The notes under the pieces were generated by a model. That model saw only the letters and a list, made by a program, of their open reading frames with translations. It had not been told where the DNA came from and ran no database searches. A stretch of 64,000 nt of DNA, from contig JAJQRA010000040.1 in assembly GCA_046533095.1 (NCBI GenBank), positions 1 through 64,000 on the forward strand, in the 5' to 3' direction. This document shows, piece by piece, positions 17,799-27,800 of this stretch. Source of the DNA: ZAX-1 sp046533095 (GTDB taxonomy: Bacteria > Bacillota > Clostridia > Lachnospirales > Lachnospiraceae). The first letter of the stretch is position 1. Each line of letters starts with the position of its first letter. The position numbers and the translations under genes are program-made.

Positions 17799-18747
17799 CT
17801 GCCGTTTCCTCCTTGTTTTCTCCGGTGTAGACATCTCGTATAATATATTGTGGCGTATTGTTCACACTGATATTCATACGGCCTACGTATTCCCCGACAA
17901 GACCCAACATCATTAAAATAATGCCACCAAGCAATAAAATTGCCGCCATCATAGAACTCCATCCGGCAACTGGTTCGCCTAAAAACACCTGTTTTAGTAT
18001 AACATAAATGCCATATAAAAATCCAGCTATTGCAATCACAACTCCTAAAATTGCAGAAAAGCGTAACGGTTTTACGGAAAAAGCGATAAATCCATTAAAC
18101 CATACCGCAAGGCATTTTCTCAATGTAAAATTTGATTTTCCTTCTTCCCTCTCCCGATGATCAATAGAAACATTTGTCATATGGTCGGTAGAACGCAAGA
18201 TCAACCCCCATATGTAAGGGAAGGAATTTTTATCTTTGAGCATTTCATCCATCACAAAACGGTTCATTGCAAAATAGCTGCAAAGCCTTATATTTTTCGG
18301 CTTATCAAGCAGCACCCTTGCCATAATATCGTTTACCTTGCTCCCAAAATTCTTGAATTTGCTGTGCTTTTTTTGCTTGTATTGACCAAAGGCGACATCC
18401 CATCCCTCTTCCACCTTAGCAAGCAGTTTTAACGCTTGCGATGCAGGGTTTTGCCCATCATCGTCTAACGATACGACGATATCGCCCTTTGCAATAGAAT
18501 AGCCCGCCATTAACGCACTGTCTTGTCCAAAATTTTTAGATAGGTATACCGCTATTACCCTTTTATTTTCTAGAGCCAACCTACGTATCGTCCCTCGGGT
18601 ATCATCTTTTGGGGACGCATCATCTACAAGGATAATTTCATATACGTATTTTTCTTGGTTTAAAAATGTATGGTCAATTTCTTCCACTACATGAGCGATG
18701 GTCAACTGCGAATTGTAGCAGGGAATAACAAAAGAAAGTGTTTTCAT
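17764..18747 (-). CDS. GtrB/DPM-like polyprenyl-phosphate glycosyltransferase
   Basis: A 327-residue protein. The N-terminal GT-A domain has LSFVIPCYNSQLTIAHVVEE, ILVDDASPKDDT and VVSLDDDGQNP; two C-terminal membrane helices (about 230-255 and 265-290) end in the family motif GLVGEYVGRMN. Such enzymes move glucose or similar sugars onto undecaprenyl phosphate for later transfer outside the membrane, usually with a GtrA-type flippase; one is encoded at 8145-8537. AAGGGG is upstream of the ATG. Confidence 0.9.
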   Translation of the reverse strand: MKTLSFVIPCYNSQLTIAHVVEEIDHTFLNQEKYVYEIILVDDASPKDDTRGTIRRLALENKRVIAVYLSKNFGQDSALMAGYSIAKGDIVVSLDDDGQNPASQALKLLAKVEEGWDVAFGQYKQKKHSKFKNFGSKVNDIMARVLLDKPKNIRLCSYFAMNRFVMDEMLKDKNSFPYIWGLILRSTDHMTNVSIDHREREEGKSNFTLRKCLAVWFNGFIAFSVKPLRFSAILGVVIAIAGFLYGIYVILKQVFLGEPVAGWSSMMAAILLLGGIILMMLGLVGEYVGRMNISVNNTPQYIIRDVYTGENKEETADAGSDNYHSQF

Positions 18748-18784
18748 TAATAAAATCCCCTTGATAGATAGATTTGGAAACGAT

Positions 18785-19912
18785 TCATTTATAATAATTT
18801 TCTATTTTATCGCATACCTCATGCACGTCATCTTTTGAAATATTATAGTGCAGGGGCAATCGTAAAAGCCGTTCACTTTCAAGTGTCGTATACTTGTCCT
18901 CACCATGAAATACACCATATTTTATTCCGGCCGGAACTGTATGCAGAGGGATATAGTGAAATACCGCCCCTATCCCATACTCTTTTAAATATGCAATGAG
19001 CTTACTTCTGTCTGCATCATTTTTGGTTTTTATATAAAACATATGGGCATTATGTTCACAGTTCTTTGGTATCGTTGGCAATTGAATCTTCGCATTATTT
19101 GATAGGGCATTCAGCCTTTCATGATAGATATTCCATAAATCCAGCCTTTTATCATTGATTTCATCTGCAAGTTCTAGCTGTGCCCACAAATAGGCGGCAT
19201 TCATATCACTAGGCAGATAGGAGGAACCAAAATCAACCCATGTGTATTTATCGATTTCTCCACGCCAAAATTTACTTCGGTTTGTCCCTTTCTCCCGAAT
19301 GATTTCTGCCTGATCGCATTTTGCCTGATCCCGGATCAGCAATGCCCCACCTTCACCCATAGAATAGTTCTTTGTTTCATGGAAGGAAAAGCATCCATAA
19401 TCTCCTAAGCTTCCTAGTGATTGTCCTTTGTATTTGCTCATAATTGCCTGTGCCGCATCTTCCACGACTGCTAAATGATACCTTTTTGCCAGGTCAAGGA
19501 TTGTATCCATTTCACATGACACCCCTGCATAGTGCATGACACAAATAACCTTTGTCCGCCTCGTTATAGCCGATTCAATTAAATTTTCATCTATGTTCAT
19601 TGTATCGGGGCGGATATCAATAAATATAACCTTAGCGCCACGCAAAACAAAAGCGTCTGCTGTTGAGGCAAATGTATAGGAAGGCATAATCACTTCATCG
19701 CCTGGCACAATCCCAATCAGTAATGCAGACATTTCCAAAGCATGGGTACAGGAGGTAGTTAGCAATACCTTTGGCGAATTCATCCGCTCTTCCAGCCAAC
19801 GATGGCATTTCTTGGTATAGATCCCATCTCCGCAGATATGGGCATTTTTTACGGTCTCTGCCATATATTCAAATTCTTTTCCCGTAAAGGGCGGTTCATT
19901 AAACCGGATCAT
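18785..19912 (-). CDS. WecE/RffA-like dTDP-4-amino-4,6-dideoxygalactose transaminase
   Basis: A 375-residue PLP enzyme of the DegT/DnrJ/EryC1/StrS family. It follows E. coli WecE closely from its first residues (MIRFNEPPFTGKEFEYM), through GDEVIMPSYTFASTADAFVL, VMHYAGVSCEMD, VVEDAAQAIMS, the PLP-lysine region CFSFHETKNYS and IREKGTNRSKFWRGE. It would make a 4-amino-4,6-dideoxyhexose nucleotide for the surface glycan. I take the ATG at 19912, because WecE proteins start there and ACGAGG lies six bases upstream; a longer frame to 19960 exists only because the 5' end is tandemly duplicated. Confidence 0.92.
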   Translation of the reverse strand: MIRFNEPPFTGKEFEYMAETVKNAHICGDGIYTKKCHRWLEERMNSPKVLLTTSCTHALEMSALLIGIVPGDEVIMPSYTFASTADAFVLRGAKVIFIDIRPDTMNIDENLIESAITRRTKVICVMHYAGVSCEMDTILDLAKRYHLAVVEDAAQAIMSKYKGQSLGSLGDYGCFSFHETKNYSMGEGGALLIRDQAKCDQAEIIREKGTNRSKFWRGEIDKYTWVDFGSSYLPSDMNAAYLWAQLELADEINDKRLDLWNIYHERLNALSNNAKIQLPTIPKNCEHNAHMFYIKTKNDADRSKLIAYLKEYGIGAVFHYIPLHTVPAGIKYGVFHGEDKYTTLESERLLRLPLHYNISKDDVHEVCDKIENYYK

Positions 19913-19990
19913 TTGTTGCCTCGTTTCGTTCATTCTCTTTTCCCATAAAGGGCAGTTCATTAAACCGGATCATTTGTTGCCTCGTTTCGT
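19905..19990 (-). repeat. 61-bp tandem duplication of the WecE-like gene start
   Basis: The segment from ATGAACGAAACGAGGCAACA through the first codons is present twice. Because 61 is not a multiple of 3 the upstream copy is out of frame. From its own ACGAGG-ATG it would encode a 24-codon peptide whose TAA overlaps the real reading frame a few codons after the true start. Confidence 0.85.
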
Positions 19991-19993
19991 TCA

Positions 19994-20197
19994 TTATTCC
20001 TTTTTCCCCATTTTATGAATATATAGCCAACTTTCGGAATAGTCTTTTCTTTGCTGTTCGTCCATTTGTGTAAATGCCCCAAATGTAATTTTTGATTTTG
20101 ACATTCTTATTCCTTCACATCTTAAGCAGGTTACTTCTTTCCTTCTTGAAGCTGTGGTTAAACGCCCACAGTTAGGGCAGATAAATACTTTCATCAT
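19994..20197 (-). CDS. Small zinc-ribbon-like protein
   Basis: A 67-residue protein with two Cys pairs, CPNCGRLTTASRRKEVTCLRC, forming a probable treble-clef or zinc-ribbon knuckle in the N-terminal half; the C-terminal half is polar (MDEQQRKDYSESWLYIHK). The function is unknown. It sits within the polysaccharide operon, upstream of the WecE-like gene. The Cys spacing argues for a real protein, though the binding site is poor. Confidence 0.6.
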   Translation of the reverse strand: MMKVFICPNCGRLTTASRRKEVTCLRCEGIRMSKSKITFGAFTQMDEQQRKDYSESWLYIHKMGKKE

Positions 20198-20461
20198 ATG
20201 TTTCTCATTCTCACATCCTCTTTTATTTTCTGACTAAGCTATTTTACCATTGAACCGCAAAAAACTCAACTACTACTTTACGCGCAGCCACTTTTCATCT
20301 TCACATTGCCACGCTGTCTTCTTTAGTATCTTCACACTGTCGCTTTAACGGCTATTTGCCCTTGCGTGCCATGCACATTCCCAAAAGGGGTTCAAAAAGG
20401 TCGTTATCGTATCCAATATCAGCTTTTGTTGCGTGCCGTGCACATCCCCGGAAGGAGTTGT
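20198..20461 (-). other. Gene-free gap with a 21-bp direct repeat
   Basis: No coding frame is convincing. GCGTGCCATGCACATTCCC (from about 20365) and GCGTGCCGTGCACATCCCC (from about 20434) form a direct repeat close to the 3' end of the tandem glycosyltransferase gene. No clear terminator is seen. Confidence 0.5.
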
Positions 20462-22315
20462 TTATCTGGTAGGGTGTAACTCTCTATTCGATAAAGAATA
20501 GTTCCATTTGCTCAATGTCAGGTTCTTATTATAATATGGATCACCACTCTTTAACACATCTATCCACCGCGTCCGCATAAACTCTATCTCCCTTTGAAAA
20601 CGTTTTGCTTTCTCTTTGGAGTCCTCTTTCCCACGGGATTTAGATTCGTAGTGATAGCATTCTACATAGGGGTTGTATACAATAAGATATCCCTTATTGC
20701 ACACCCGCAGGCAAAAATCTACATCGTTAAACGCAATTGCAAGTGTTTCTTCCATACCCCCCACTTCATCATATACAGCCCGTTTCACCATCATACATGC
20801 TGCAGTTACTGCACTGTAATTTAATTGAATCGACGCTTTATGAAAATAACCGCTATGCGTCCGCTTCATTCCTACAAAAACGTGTCCGGCGATGCCTCCT
20901 ATCCCAATGACCGTTCCGGCATGTTGAATGGTGTCATCTGGAAAATACAGCTTTCCGCCCACAATTCCAACCTCTTTACGTTGGCAGTTGCCAAGTAGCT
21001 CCTCTATCCACGAAAAATTTATAATTTCAATATCATTGTTTAGCAAAATCAGATACTCGCCGACTGCATTTTCTACCCCATAGTTATTAATTGCTGAATA
21101 GTTAAATGGCTTCTCCCAAGTCAAGACACGTATGTCTAAATTCTTATTTTTCTTTTGTTCCTCGTAGTAGGCAAAAGTTCGCTCTTCTTTACTGTTGTTT
21201 TCTATAATCAAGATTTCATAATTTGTATAGGTTGACTTTTCAATAGAGTGCAGACATTTTTTCAGTGTTTCTACCTCATCCTTATTTGGAATAATAATCG
21301 AAACTTTTGGATTTTGCACAACGGTATATGTAACCCTATAAAACCCAAAGTCCTTTGTCGCGCTTACCACCGCTTTGCAGCTACATCGTTCTAAATGAGC
21401 TTCTATGGCACATTGTCCAGCACGAACAGCATATCCCTTGCTTGCAGGGTTATCTGCGGTTGAGGCTTTATGCGCCCTCCAATGATATAATATTTCCGGC
21501 ACATGGTATATCCGTTTTGCGACTTCGCTGCATCGAAAAATAAAGTCATAATCCTGTGCACCGTCAAACTCTGTTAAAAATCCACCTACCTGCTCCACAA
21601 TTGATTTTTTCACAATCAAGAAATGGGTGATATAATTATTAGAACGAAGTAGATCTAAACTGAAATCCGGTTTTAAATGAGGCTGAAAATATTCCCTTAA
21701 ATCTGTCGAAACTTTATCTTCATCCGTATAGACGATGTCTATCGCATCATCTTTACGGATCGCTTTTGCTACTTCATACAATGCATTTTCAGCCAGTAAA
21801 TCATCATGGTCTAGAAAAGCAATCCATTGCCCATTCGCCATTTTTAAAGCTTCATTTGTATTTTGCGCGATTCCCTGGTTTCTAGGCAGATGGACATATC
21901 TAATTTTCTGCTCATCTATAGAGCCTATATGGGAATTAGCACAAACATCAGCACTAGCATTAAAATAGGATTCTATAACTGCTTTTAGCCTGTCATCTGT
22001 ACTCCCATCCGCAATACAAAGCTCCCAATTATCGTAAGTTTGAGCCATGACCGACTCTATCATCTGATGCAGAAACGACTCCGATGTCTGAAAAGCAGGG
22101 ACAACGATGCTGATAAGCGGACGTTTTTCCCACGCTTCCTGTTCTTTTCTTTGCCACATGAGCTCTGTTGGCTTTAAACGATAAGTTTCCAACCATGTTG
22201 TATATGCTACCTCCTCCGGCTCCATTCGTTCCGTTAAACGTATCCAGAAATCTTTCCATCCATAGTGCCTTAGATAGCGGATACCTTTTACAATTGTGTA
22301 TGGCGTAATTTTCAT
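20462..22315 (-). CDS. Tandem-domain family 2 glycosyltransferase
   Basis: A 617-residue protein with two GT-A domains. Domain 1 (about 65-290): ISIVVPAFQTSESFLHQMIE, LCIADGSTDD, AFLDHDDLLAENAL. Domain 2 (about 325-560): VSIIIPNKDEVETLKKCL, IIENNSKEE, LLNNDIEIIN and FNDVDFCLRVCNKGY. Two-domain enzymes of this type act in rhamnan and O-antigen-like polymer synthesis. It is the first gene of the minus-strand polysaccharide set. Upstream lies a tandem repeat rather than a normal leader, and the only binding site is an AAAGG contributed by that repeat. Confidence 0.9.
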   Translation of the reverse strand: MKITPYTIVKGIRYLRHYGWKDFWIRLTERMEPEEVAYTTWLETYRLKPTELMWQRKEQEAWEKRPLISIVVPAFQTSESFLHQMIESVMAQTYDNWELCIADGSTDDRLKAVIESYFNASADVCANSHIGSIDEQKIRYVHLPRNQGIAQNTNEALKMANGQWIAFLDHDDLLAENALYEVAKAIRKDDAIDIVYTDEDKVSTDLREYFQPHLKPDFSLDLLRSNNYITHFLIVKKSIVEQVGGFLTEFDGAQDYDFIFRCSEVAKRIYHVPEILYHWRAHKASTADNPASKGYAVRAGQCAIEAHLERCSCKAVVSATKDFGFYRVTYTVVQNPKVSIIIPNKDEVETLKKCLHSIEKSTYTNYEILIIENNSKEERTFAYYEEQKKNKNLDIRVLTWEKPFNYSAINNYGVENAVGEYLILLNNDIEIINFSWIEELLGNCQRKEVGIVGGKLYFPDDTIQHAGTVIGIGGIAGHVFVGMKRTHSGYFHKASIQLNYSAVTAACMMVKRAVYDEVGGMEETLAIAFNDVDFCLRVCNKGYLIVYNPYVECYHYESKSRGKEDSKEKAKRFQREIEFMRTRWIDVLKSGDPYYNKNLTLSKWNYSLSNRELHPTR

Positions 22316-22320
22316 GTTAT

Positions 22321-22500
22321 TTTTAACCTTTGCTTTTCACTTTGACTATATTTTGCGTTGATCCTTATGTGCTGCTTTTTAATCTTTGCTTTTCACTTGA
22401 CTATATTTTGCATTGATTCTTACGTGCTGCTTTTAATCTTTGCTTTTTCACTTGACTATATTTTACGTTGATTCTTATGTGCTACTTTTTAACCTTTGCT
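22321..22500 (-). repeat. 54-56-bp tandem repeats copying the 3' end of the papain-like protease gene
   Basis: CTTTGCTTTT-led units begin at about 22328, 22384, 22438 and 22494; the last is the real end of the protease gene (codons for KAKVKK and TAG at 22482-22484). The copies carry the ACTTGACTATATTTTGC and ATTCTTATGTGCT blocks. They lie between that stop and the start codon at 22315. Confidence 0.9.
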
Positions 22501-24548
22501 TTTGTTTTTACCCATTTTGCATATAATATTAGATTTTTATGTTTGCCTTTTTCTATCATTTTGATTTTGTTTTTATATCTACTGTCGGTGTACCAGCCTT
22601 TAAAGGTGTATCCTGCACGTTTTGGGGGTTTTAAGTTTATTTTTTGATGATAGTAGGTATTTGGATTTGACTTGTTATTCGTGCCTTTGTTTAATTTGTA
22701 CACGATGCCATATCCCACCGTTACCCTACAAGTGGCTTTCATCCCGCTTTTGTCCTTTGCCATAGCAGTAATTACCGTCGTTCCATATCCTTTTGCAAGG
22801 ATTGTTCCATTGCTATCTACGTTTGCTATCTTTTTATCTGCAGAAGTCCATTCTATCTTTTGCGTAGATGCGGCTGACGGGGAAACGGTTGCTTTTAGTG
22901 TTGTCTTTTTGCCTTTTTTTATCTCTATTTTTTTCGTATTTAGTTTTATTTTCGTTATCGGTTTAACCGTAGGTTCATTTGATGTATAGGCTTTTACCCG
23001 CACACTCATTTTCCCTTTGTGTCCGTCTATCCAATTCTTGCCTGGCACCTTAAAATAGCTTTGTCCATTTTCCGTACGATTATAGAAAGAAACACCATTA
23101 CGACTATCGTTATAGCTGCCATCTACTCCAACATTCACTTGAGTTTCATGCGGATTCTTGCTCTTAAGCTTAATTACGACAGCAAAAGTTTCCCCCTTTG
23201 ATAATAGAACCTTTTGATTTAAAGGAATTGTATAGTACCCTAGATACGTCGTATTTCCTGTCTGTTCCTTGCTCAAAATAGGTGTTTTACTGGTAGGATC
23301 GGATGGATCAGTAATATTCTTATAAATTTGAATACGATAGTTTACGTTCGGACTAAATAGGGCAAATGAAACCGCCTTAAGCCATTCCGCTTTTGTACCA
23401 CTGCTGTTTCCTTTTGCAATATAGACATTTGCAATTTGAGAATTATTCGGCAACGGTTGGTATAGCATGGCGCTCGTACCATCATATTGATAGTTATTGT
23501 CATAATTATTAGCCGATTCAAAATCATACACCGTCGCAATATTATGCGATAATGGCACATCTCCATAAGAAATCCAGAAATAGCCCGTATTTCCCCATTG
23601 TGTTCCCCAACTGTTTTTCACAAGCCACGCGCCACTTATACTTGGATTTTGTTTGAAATTTGTACTTTTATACTGATCATTCCAGCCTACGATTGTAATT
23701 GCATGGTTTACATCGTTATCAGTACTACCACAATAATATGCCGCAGTACTAAAATTATAGAAACGATCATCATGGTAATACGCCACCGCAACCGAACCTT
23801 GCTTCATAATCTGCTGTTTGACATCATTTGTATCTTCCATTGAAATAAAATACGCATTTTGCAGATGTGCTGTGTCCTGATAGGCAATTTCACGGCTCAA
23901 TTTTTTCGTTCCAATGTCAATCTTTTCTGCATCACTACGATAAGAAGCCTCCTGCTCATCTGCCGCTCCTGTCCAATTCATCAAGGAAAGTGCCGTCAGC
24001 ATATTATTTCCACCGGCTTGCAATAGATTTCTAGATTTCGTCCGCACAGAATCTCCAGTTGTATTGCCTAAAGGGTCTTCTACCAGATTATAGCAGAAAA
24101 ATGATAGATGCAACTCTGATAAATCAATTTTCTTTGTTGCAAATTTTTTGGTAATCATGGATGTTTCCGCCGCGCTGATGGTTGAAAATGCCCAGCAAGT
24201 TCCGTATTTCCCTTGAGTTTTTGGAACAGTCACTCTATTTCTTCCATCATACTTTGTGGGTATTAAGACTCCGGTACTAGGCACCAAATCAGTATCTTTC
24301 TCCTGTATACTTGGTACGTCCATCCCGGGATTTTGATAGCCATTTGATAAATCAGGTTCTAAGTCTTTCTGCGCCTGTATTTCTTCTTCTGTCATCGGAC
24401 GGTCAAGTATATAGTCTAAATTTTCGGGATTTTGAATTTCCATTTCTTGTACATATGCAGATTCAGCTGATGCAGGATAGGACAGGCACACGACCAGACA
24501 CACTACCGGAAAACTCGCTTGCAACCTTTTAAAAGCTATTTTCTTCAT
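22482..24548 (-). CDS. Secreted papain-like (C1A) cysteine protease with lectin-like, Big_2 and Flg_new-type domains
   Basis: A 688-residue paralog of the protease at 8682-11045. Signal peptide; ILDRPMTEEEIQAQ propeptide-like motif shared with the paralog; papain domain with Cys in GTCWAF (about 119), His in NHAITIVGW (about 281), Asn in VKNSWGTQWG (about 312); lectin-like domain (about 350-510); a Big_2 Ig-like domain (TKIKLNTKKIEIKKGKKTTL, about 525-610); and a C-terminal InlB/Flg_new repeat with AGYTFKGWYTD and LYAKW. There is no sorting motif; the C-terminal repeat and basic tail may give loose wall binding. Likely a surface or secreted protease acting on host or community proteins (inference). 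Confidence 0.92.
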   Translation of the reverse strand: MKKIAFKRLQASFPVVCLVVCLSYPASAESAYVQEMEIQNPENLDYILDRPMTEEEIQAQKDLEPDLSNGYQNPGMDVPSIQEKDTDLVPSTGVLIPTKYDGRNRVTVPKTQGKYGTCWAFSTISAAETSMITKKFATKKIDLSELHLSFFCYNLVEDPLGNTTGDSVRTKSRNLLQAGGNNMLTALSLMNWTGAADEQEASYRSDAEKIDIGTKKLSREIAYQDTAHLQNAYFISMEDTNDVKQQIMKQGSVAVAYYHDDRFYNFSTAAYYCGSTDNDVNHAITIVGWNDQYKSTNFKQNPSISGAWLVKNSWGTQWGNTGYFWISYGDVPLSHNIATVYDFESANNYDNNYQYDGTSAMLYQPLPNNSQIANVYIAKGNSSGTKAEWLKAVSFALFSPNVNYRIQIYKNITDPSDPTSKTPILSKEQTGNTTYLGYYTIPLNQKVLLSKGETFAVVIKLKSKNPHETQVNVGVDGSYNDSRNGVSFYNRTENGQSYFKVPGKNWIDGHKGKMSVRVKAYTSNEPTVKPITKIKLNTKKIEIKKGKKTTLKATVSPSAASTQKIEWTSADKKIANVDSNGTILAKGYGTTVITAMAKDKSGMKATCRVTVGYGIVYKLNKGTNNKSNPNTYYHQKINLKPPKRAGYTFKGWYTDSRYKNKIKMIEKGKHKNLILYAKWVKTKAKVKK

Positions 24549-24619
24549 AGAATGAATCCTCCCTTTGCAAGTAACTCTCCTTCTATTTTTATATACAAGA
24601 AACTATTTCCACAAATTTA

Positions 24620-24655
24620 AATGGACAATAAGTCATCTTATACTTATTGTCCATT
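24620..24655. terminator. Strong hairpin after the Fn3 glucosaminidase gene
   Basis: AATGGACAATAAGT (24620-24633) and its exact complement at 24642-24655 form a perfect 14-bp stem with an 8-base loop. On the minus strand it is followed by TTTAAATTTG. It lies 3' of the gene ending at 24832 and 5' of the protease gene. The gap 24656-24831 otherwise holds two or three imperfect copies of a roughly 47-base T-rich unit resembling the 3' end of the upstream gene. Confidence 0.65.
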
Positions 24656-24831
24656 CTACTCTAAATCATCAGATTTTTCCACTCTTTTATTTTTTTGTCT
24701 ATACATTTTCTGTATCCTCCGTGTGTCAAGTCTAGAAGCATAACACTTCCTACTTTTTCACCATTTGTGTTTTCTATTTTTCATCTTAGCGTTTTTTTAT
24801 TTTTCTTCATTCGTGCTTTCAATTTTTTATT

Positions 24832-27800
24832 TTAGTGGCTTTTTATTTTTTTCACCTTTGCAAATGGCGAATAGTATCTTTTTCCATTTACGGTAACATA
24901 GAATTGAACTTTATAGTAATAGGTCTGCTCCGGTACGATGCGTTTATCGATATAGGCTGTTGTTGAAGCGTCTTTGACTGTTTTTATGAGCTGATAGGTT
25001 CCATTTGCCCCCTCTTTTCGGCGAATTCTGTATCCAGTGGCACTAGATGGCCTCTTCCAGGTTAGTTGTGCTGCTGTATCGTCTTTTCGTTTGACCGACA
25101 CTGTGCTTAGGGCTTTTGTCTTATTGTTTATTTTTTTCTCCTTTGTAAATGGCGAATAGTATCTTTTCCCATTTACGGTAACATAGAATTGAACTTTATA
25201 GTAATAGGTCTGCTCCGGTATGATGTTTTTATCGGTATAGGCTGTTGTTGAACCGTCTTTGACTGTTTTTATGAGCTTATAGGTTCCGCTTGCCCCCTCT
25301 TTTCGACGAATCCTATATCCAGTGGCACTAGATGGCTTCTTCCATGTTAGTTTTACTGCTGTATAGCCTTTTCGTTTGACCGATACCGTGCTTAGGGCTT
25401 TCGTCTTATTGTTTATTTTTTTCTCCTTTGTAAATGGCGAATAGTATCTTTTCCCATTTATGGTAACATAGAATTGAACTTTATAGTAATAGGTTTTCTC
25501 CGGCTTCTTCCATGTTAGTTTTACTGCTGTATAGCCTTTTCGTTTGACCGATACCGTGCTTAGGGCTTTCGTCTTATTATTTATTTTTTTCTCTGGGGAG
25601 TATGCCGAATAATATGTCTTTCCATCTATCGTTATATAGGATCGTATTTTATAATAATAAAGGTTATTCGGTTGCATCGTTGTATCTGCATATGTCGTTG
25701 TTTTATTGTTTCTTATTATCTTTAAAGATTTATATTTGCCCGTTGTACCAACTCTTCGATAGATACGATACCCCGTTACATTTGAATTTTTCTTCCATGT
25801 CAAATTTGTGGTCGTATAGTTTTTACGTTTTACTTTCTCAAAATTAACTGTCGGGGTGGCCATGTCCTTCGATTTTATCGCAGAATATGGCGATTGAACC
25901 GTAATGCCATATATCCCCTTGTAGTTCGTACTGCATGCCCTTATTTTATAATAATAAGCTTTCCCCGGTATTGCCTTTTTGTCTTTATAAGATGTGCTTG
26001 CCAGTCCTTTTACTGTCTTTAGTTTCGTATATGTACCATTTTTACTTGTAGCACGCCATACTTGGTATTCAGTGGCACCTGAAATTTCTCCCCAACTGAC
26101 CGTTATGGTTGTTGTATTGTTCTTCGTTATTTTACTGATTTTTGGTTTGCTTAAGGTATCCTGTGGCATCGGGTATGCTTTTGCGGGCATATTTAGATAG
26201 ATAGGCACTCTAAATTTAATTGGGCTATCTAATTTCCCTATTTCTACATAGGCAGATTTCATCGTCTTGCCCTCGCTGTCTGCCGCGGTTAGATTCTGCA
26301 TGTATTGATGCCAGAATGTACCATTATAGGATCCATCCACGTCAAATTTCTGCAAATACAACGTATCCTGACCATGCTTAATATATTGCTCGGCTGCCTT
26401 AGTCGCACCGCCATACAATGCAAGATAACGTGTGGTCCAACCCTCATTACGAGCCTCTGTCAAGCCATTTGCAACTACTTCTTCCCTTGTATCCCCAAAT
26501 GCCCCAATATTATAATAATTATAGAGGCCTGCAAATCCAGGATAGGTTCCAGAGGCAAGATCGCCCATACTTGCGCCCTGCTCTTGTCTAAGCCTGCTTG
26601 CTAGGGCATAGGGGCTCACGCTTTGATCTTTCCCAACGTCCATCAGCACTTGTGCGTAGGTTTTCCCACCTCCGCTACCGTCTTCTAGTACCTTATTTCC
26701 CATAAATGTTCCATTTAAAGCTTTCTCTACCCCACTTTTTATATGTACTGATTTATTGAAATAGCTCAATAGTTCAAACTGGAATACTGACGTTTCATTT
26801 AAGGAATTTCTTGGGTCGATAAAATGCTTTACGACACTTTCCGTGGCCTGTACCCAAGCACCTCCGCTTTGTCCACCCCATTCACCTGTATCCGGATTAT
26901 AGCCACTGGGATCTTTCCATGCTAACATGGCGTCTTTTGATACCAGATTCCTTGTAGGGACCATCTCATTTGCAATGACTGTATTCCAGTCCAGTCCTGT
27001 TTGAAATGGTATAAATGTCCAATTCGGATGTGCCGTGATTAGTGTCTTTAGATAAGAGCGATAACTCTCCGGAAAAGCCAACAAATCTGTACCTGTTGTA
27101 TTTTGAACAACCATGTCGTCCGTTTCACCAGTTCTTTTGATTCCATCAATGCCATAAATTTCTTTCCATTCCAAAAACTCCGTATCCACCGACACAACAA
27201 CATTATTTGTGATGTATCCCCTGGATATGACATCATTTACGGCAAATTCAGCATAATACCATACTTGCCCATCTATAATTTCGACAAATAATAGACGTAT
27301 CTGGTATCCTACCGGTAGGTTGTATACCACATTTGCATTATCGTTCGATGCAGATCTTATTTTATATGCTTCCTTGGCATTTACCAAAGCAAAAATACTG
27401 TGATCAGCCACAATCTTTGCAAAACTTTCTTTCTCTAACGTCCACAAATTTTCTTCCTTCGTGTCCTCTTTTGCATCGGTTGCTTCTACTTTTTCTTGGT
27501 TTAGATTTTTTGTTTGTAGCTTATTTTCATCTACATTTTTGGCGTTTAATGCGCTTTCCTCTTTATCTACTTCTTGGTCTTTGTTTGCTTCTTGGTCTTT
27601 ATCTACTTCTTGGCCTTGGTTTATTTCTTGATTTTGGTTTATTTCTTCGCCTTGACCTGCTTCTTGGCCTTGGTTTATTTCTTGATTTTGGTTTATTTCT
27701 TCGCCTTGACCTGCTTCTTGCGCGTTGCTCGTTCCTTGATCTTTGTTTATTTCTTCGCCTTGACCTGCTTCTTGCGCGTTGCTCGTTCCTTGATCTTTGT

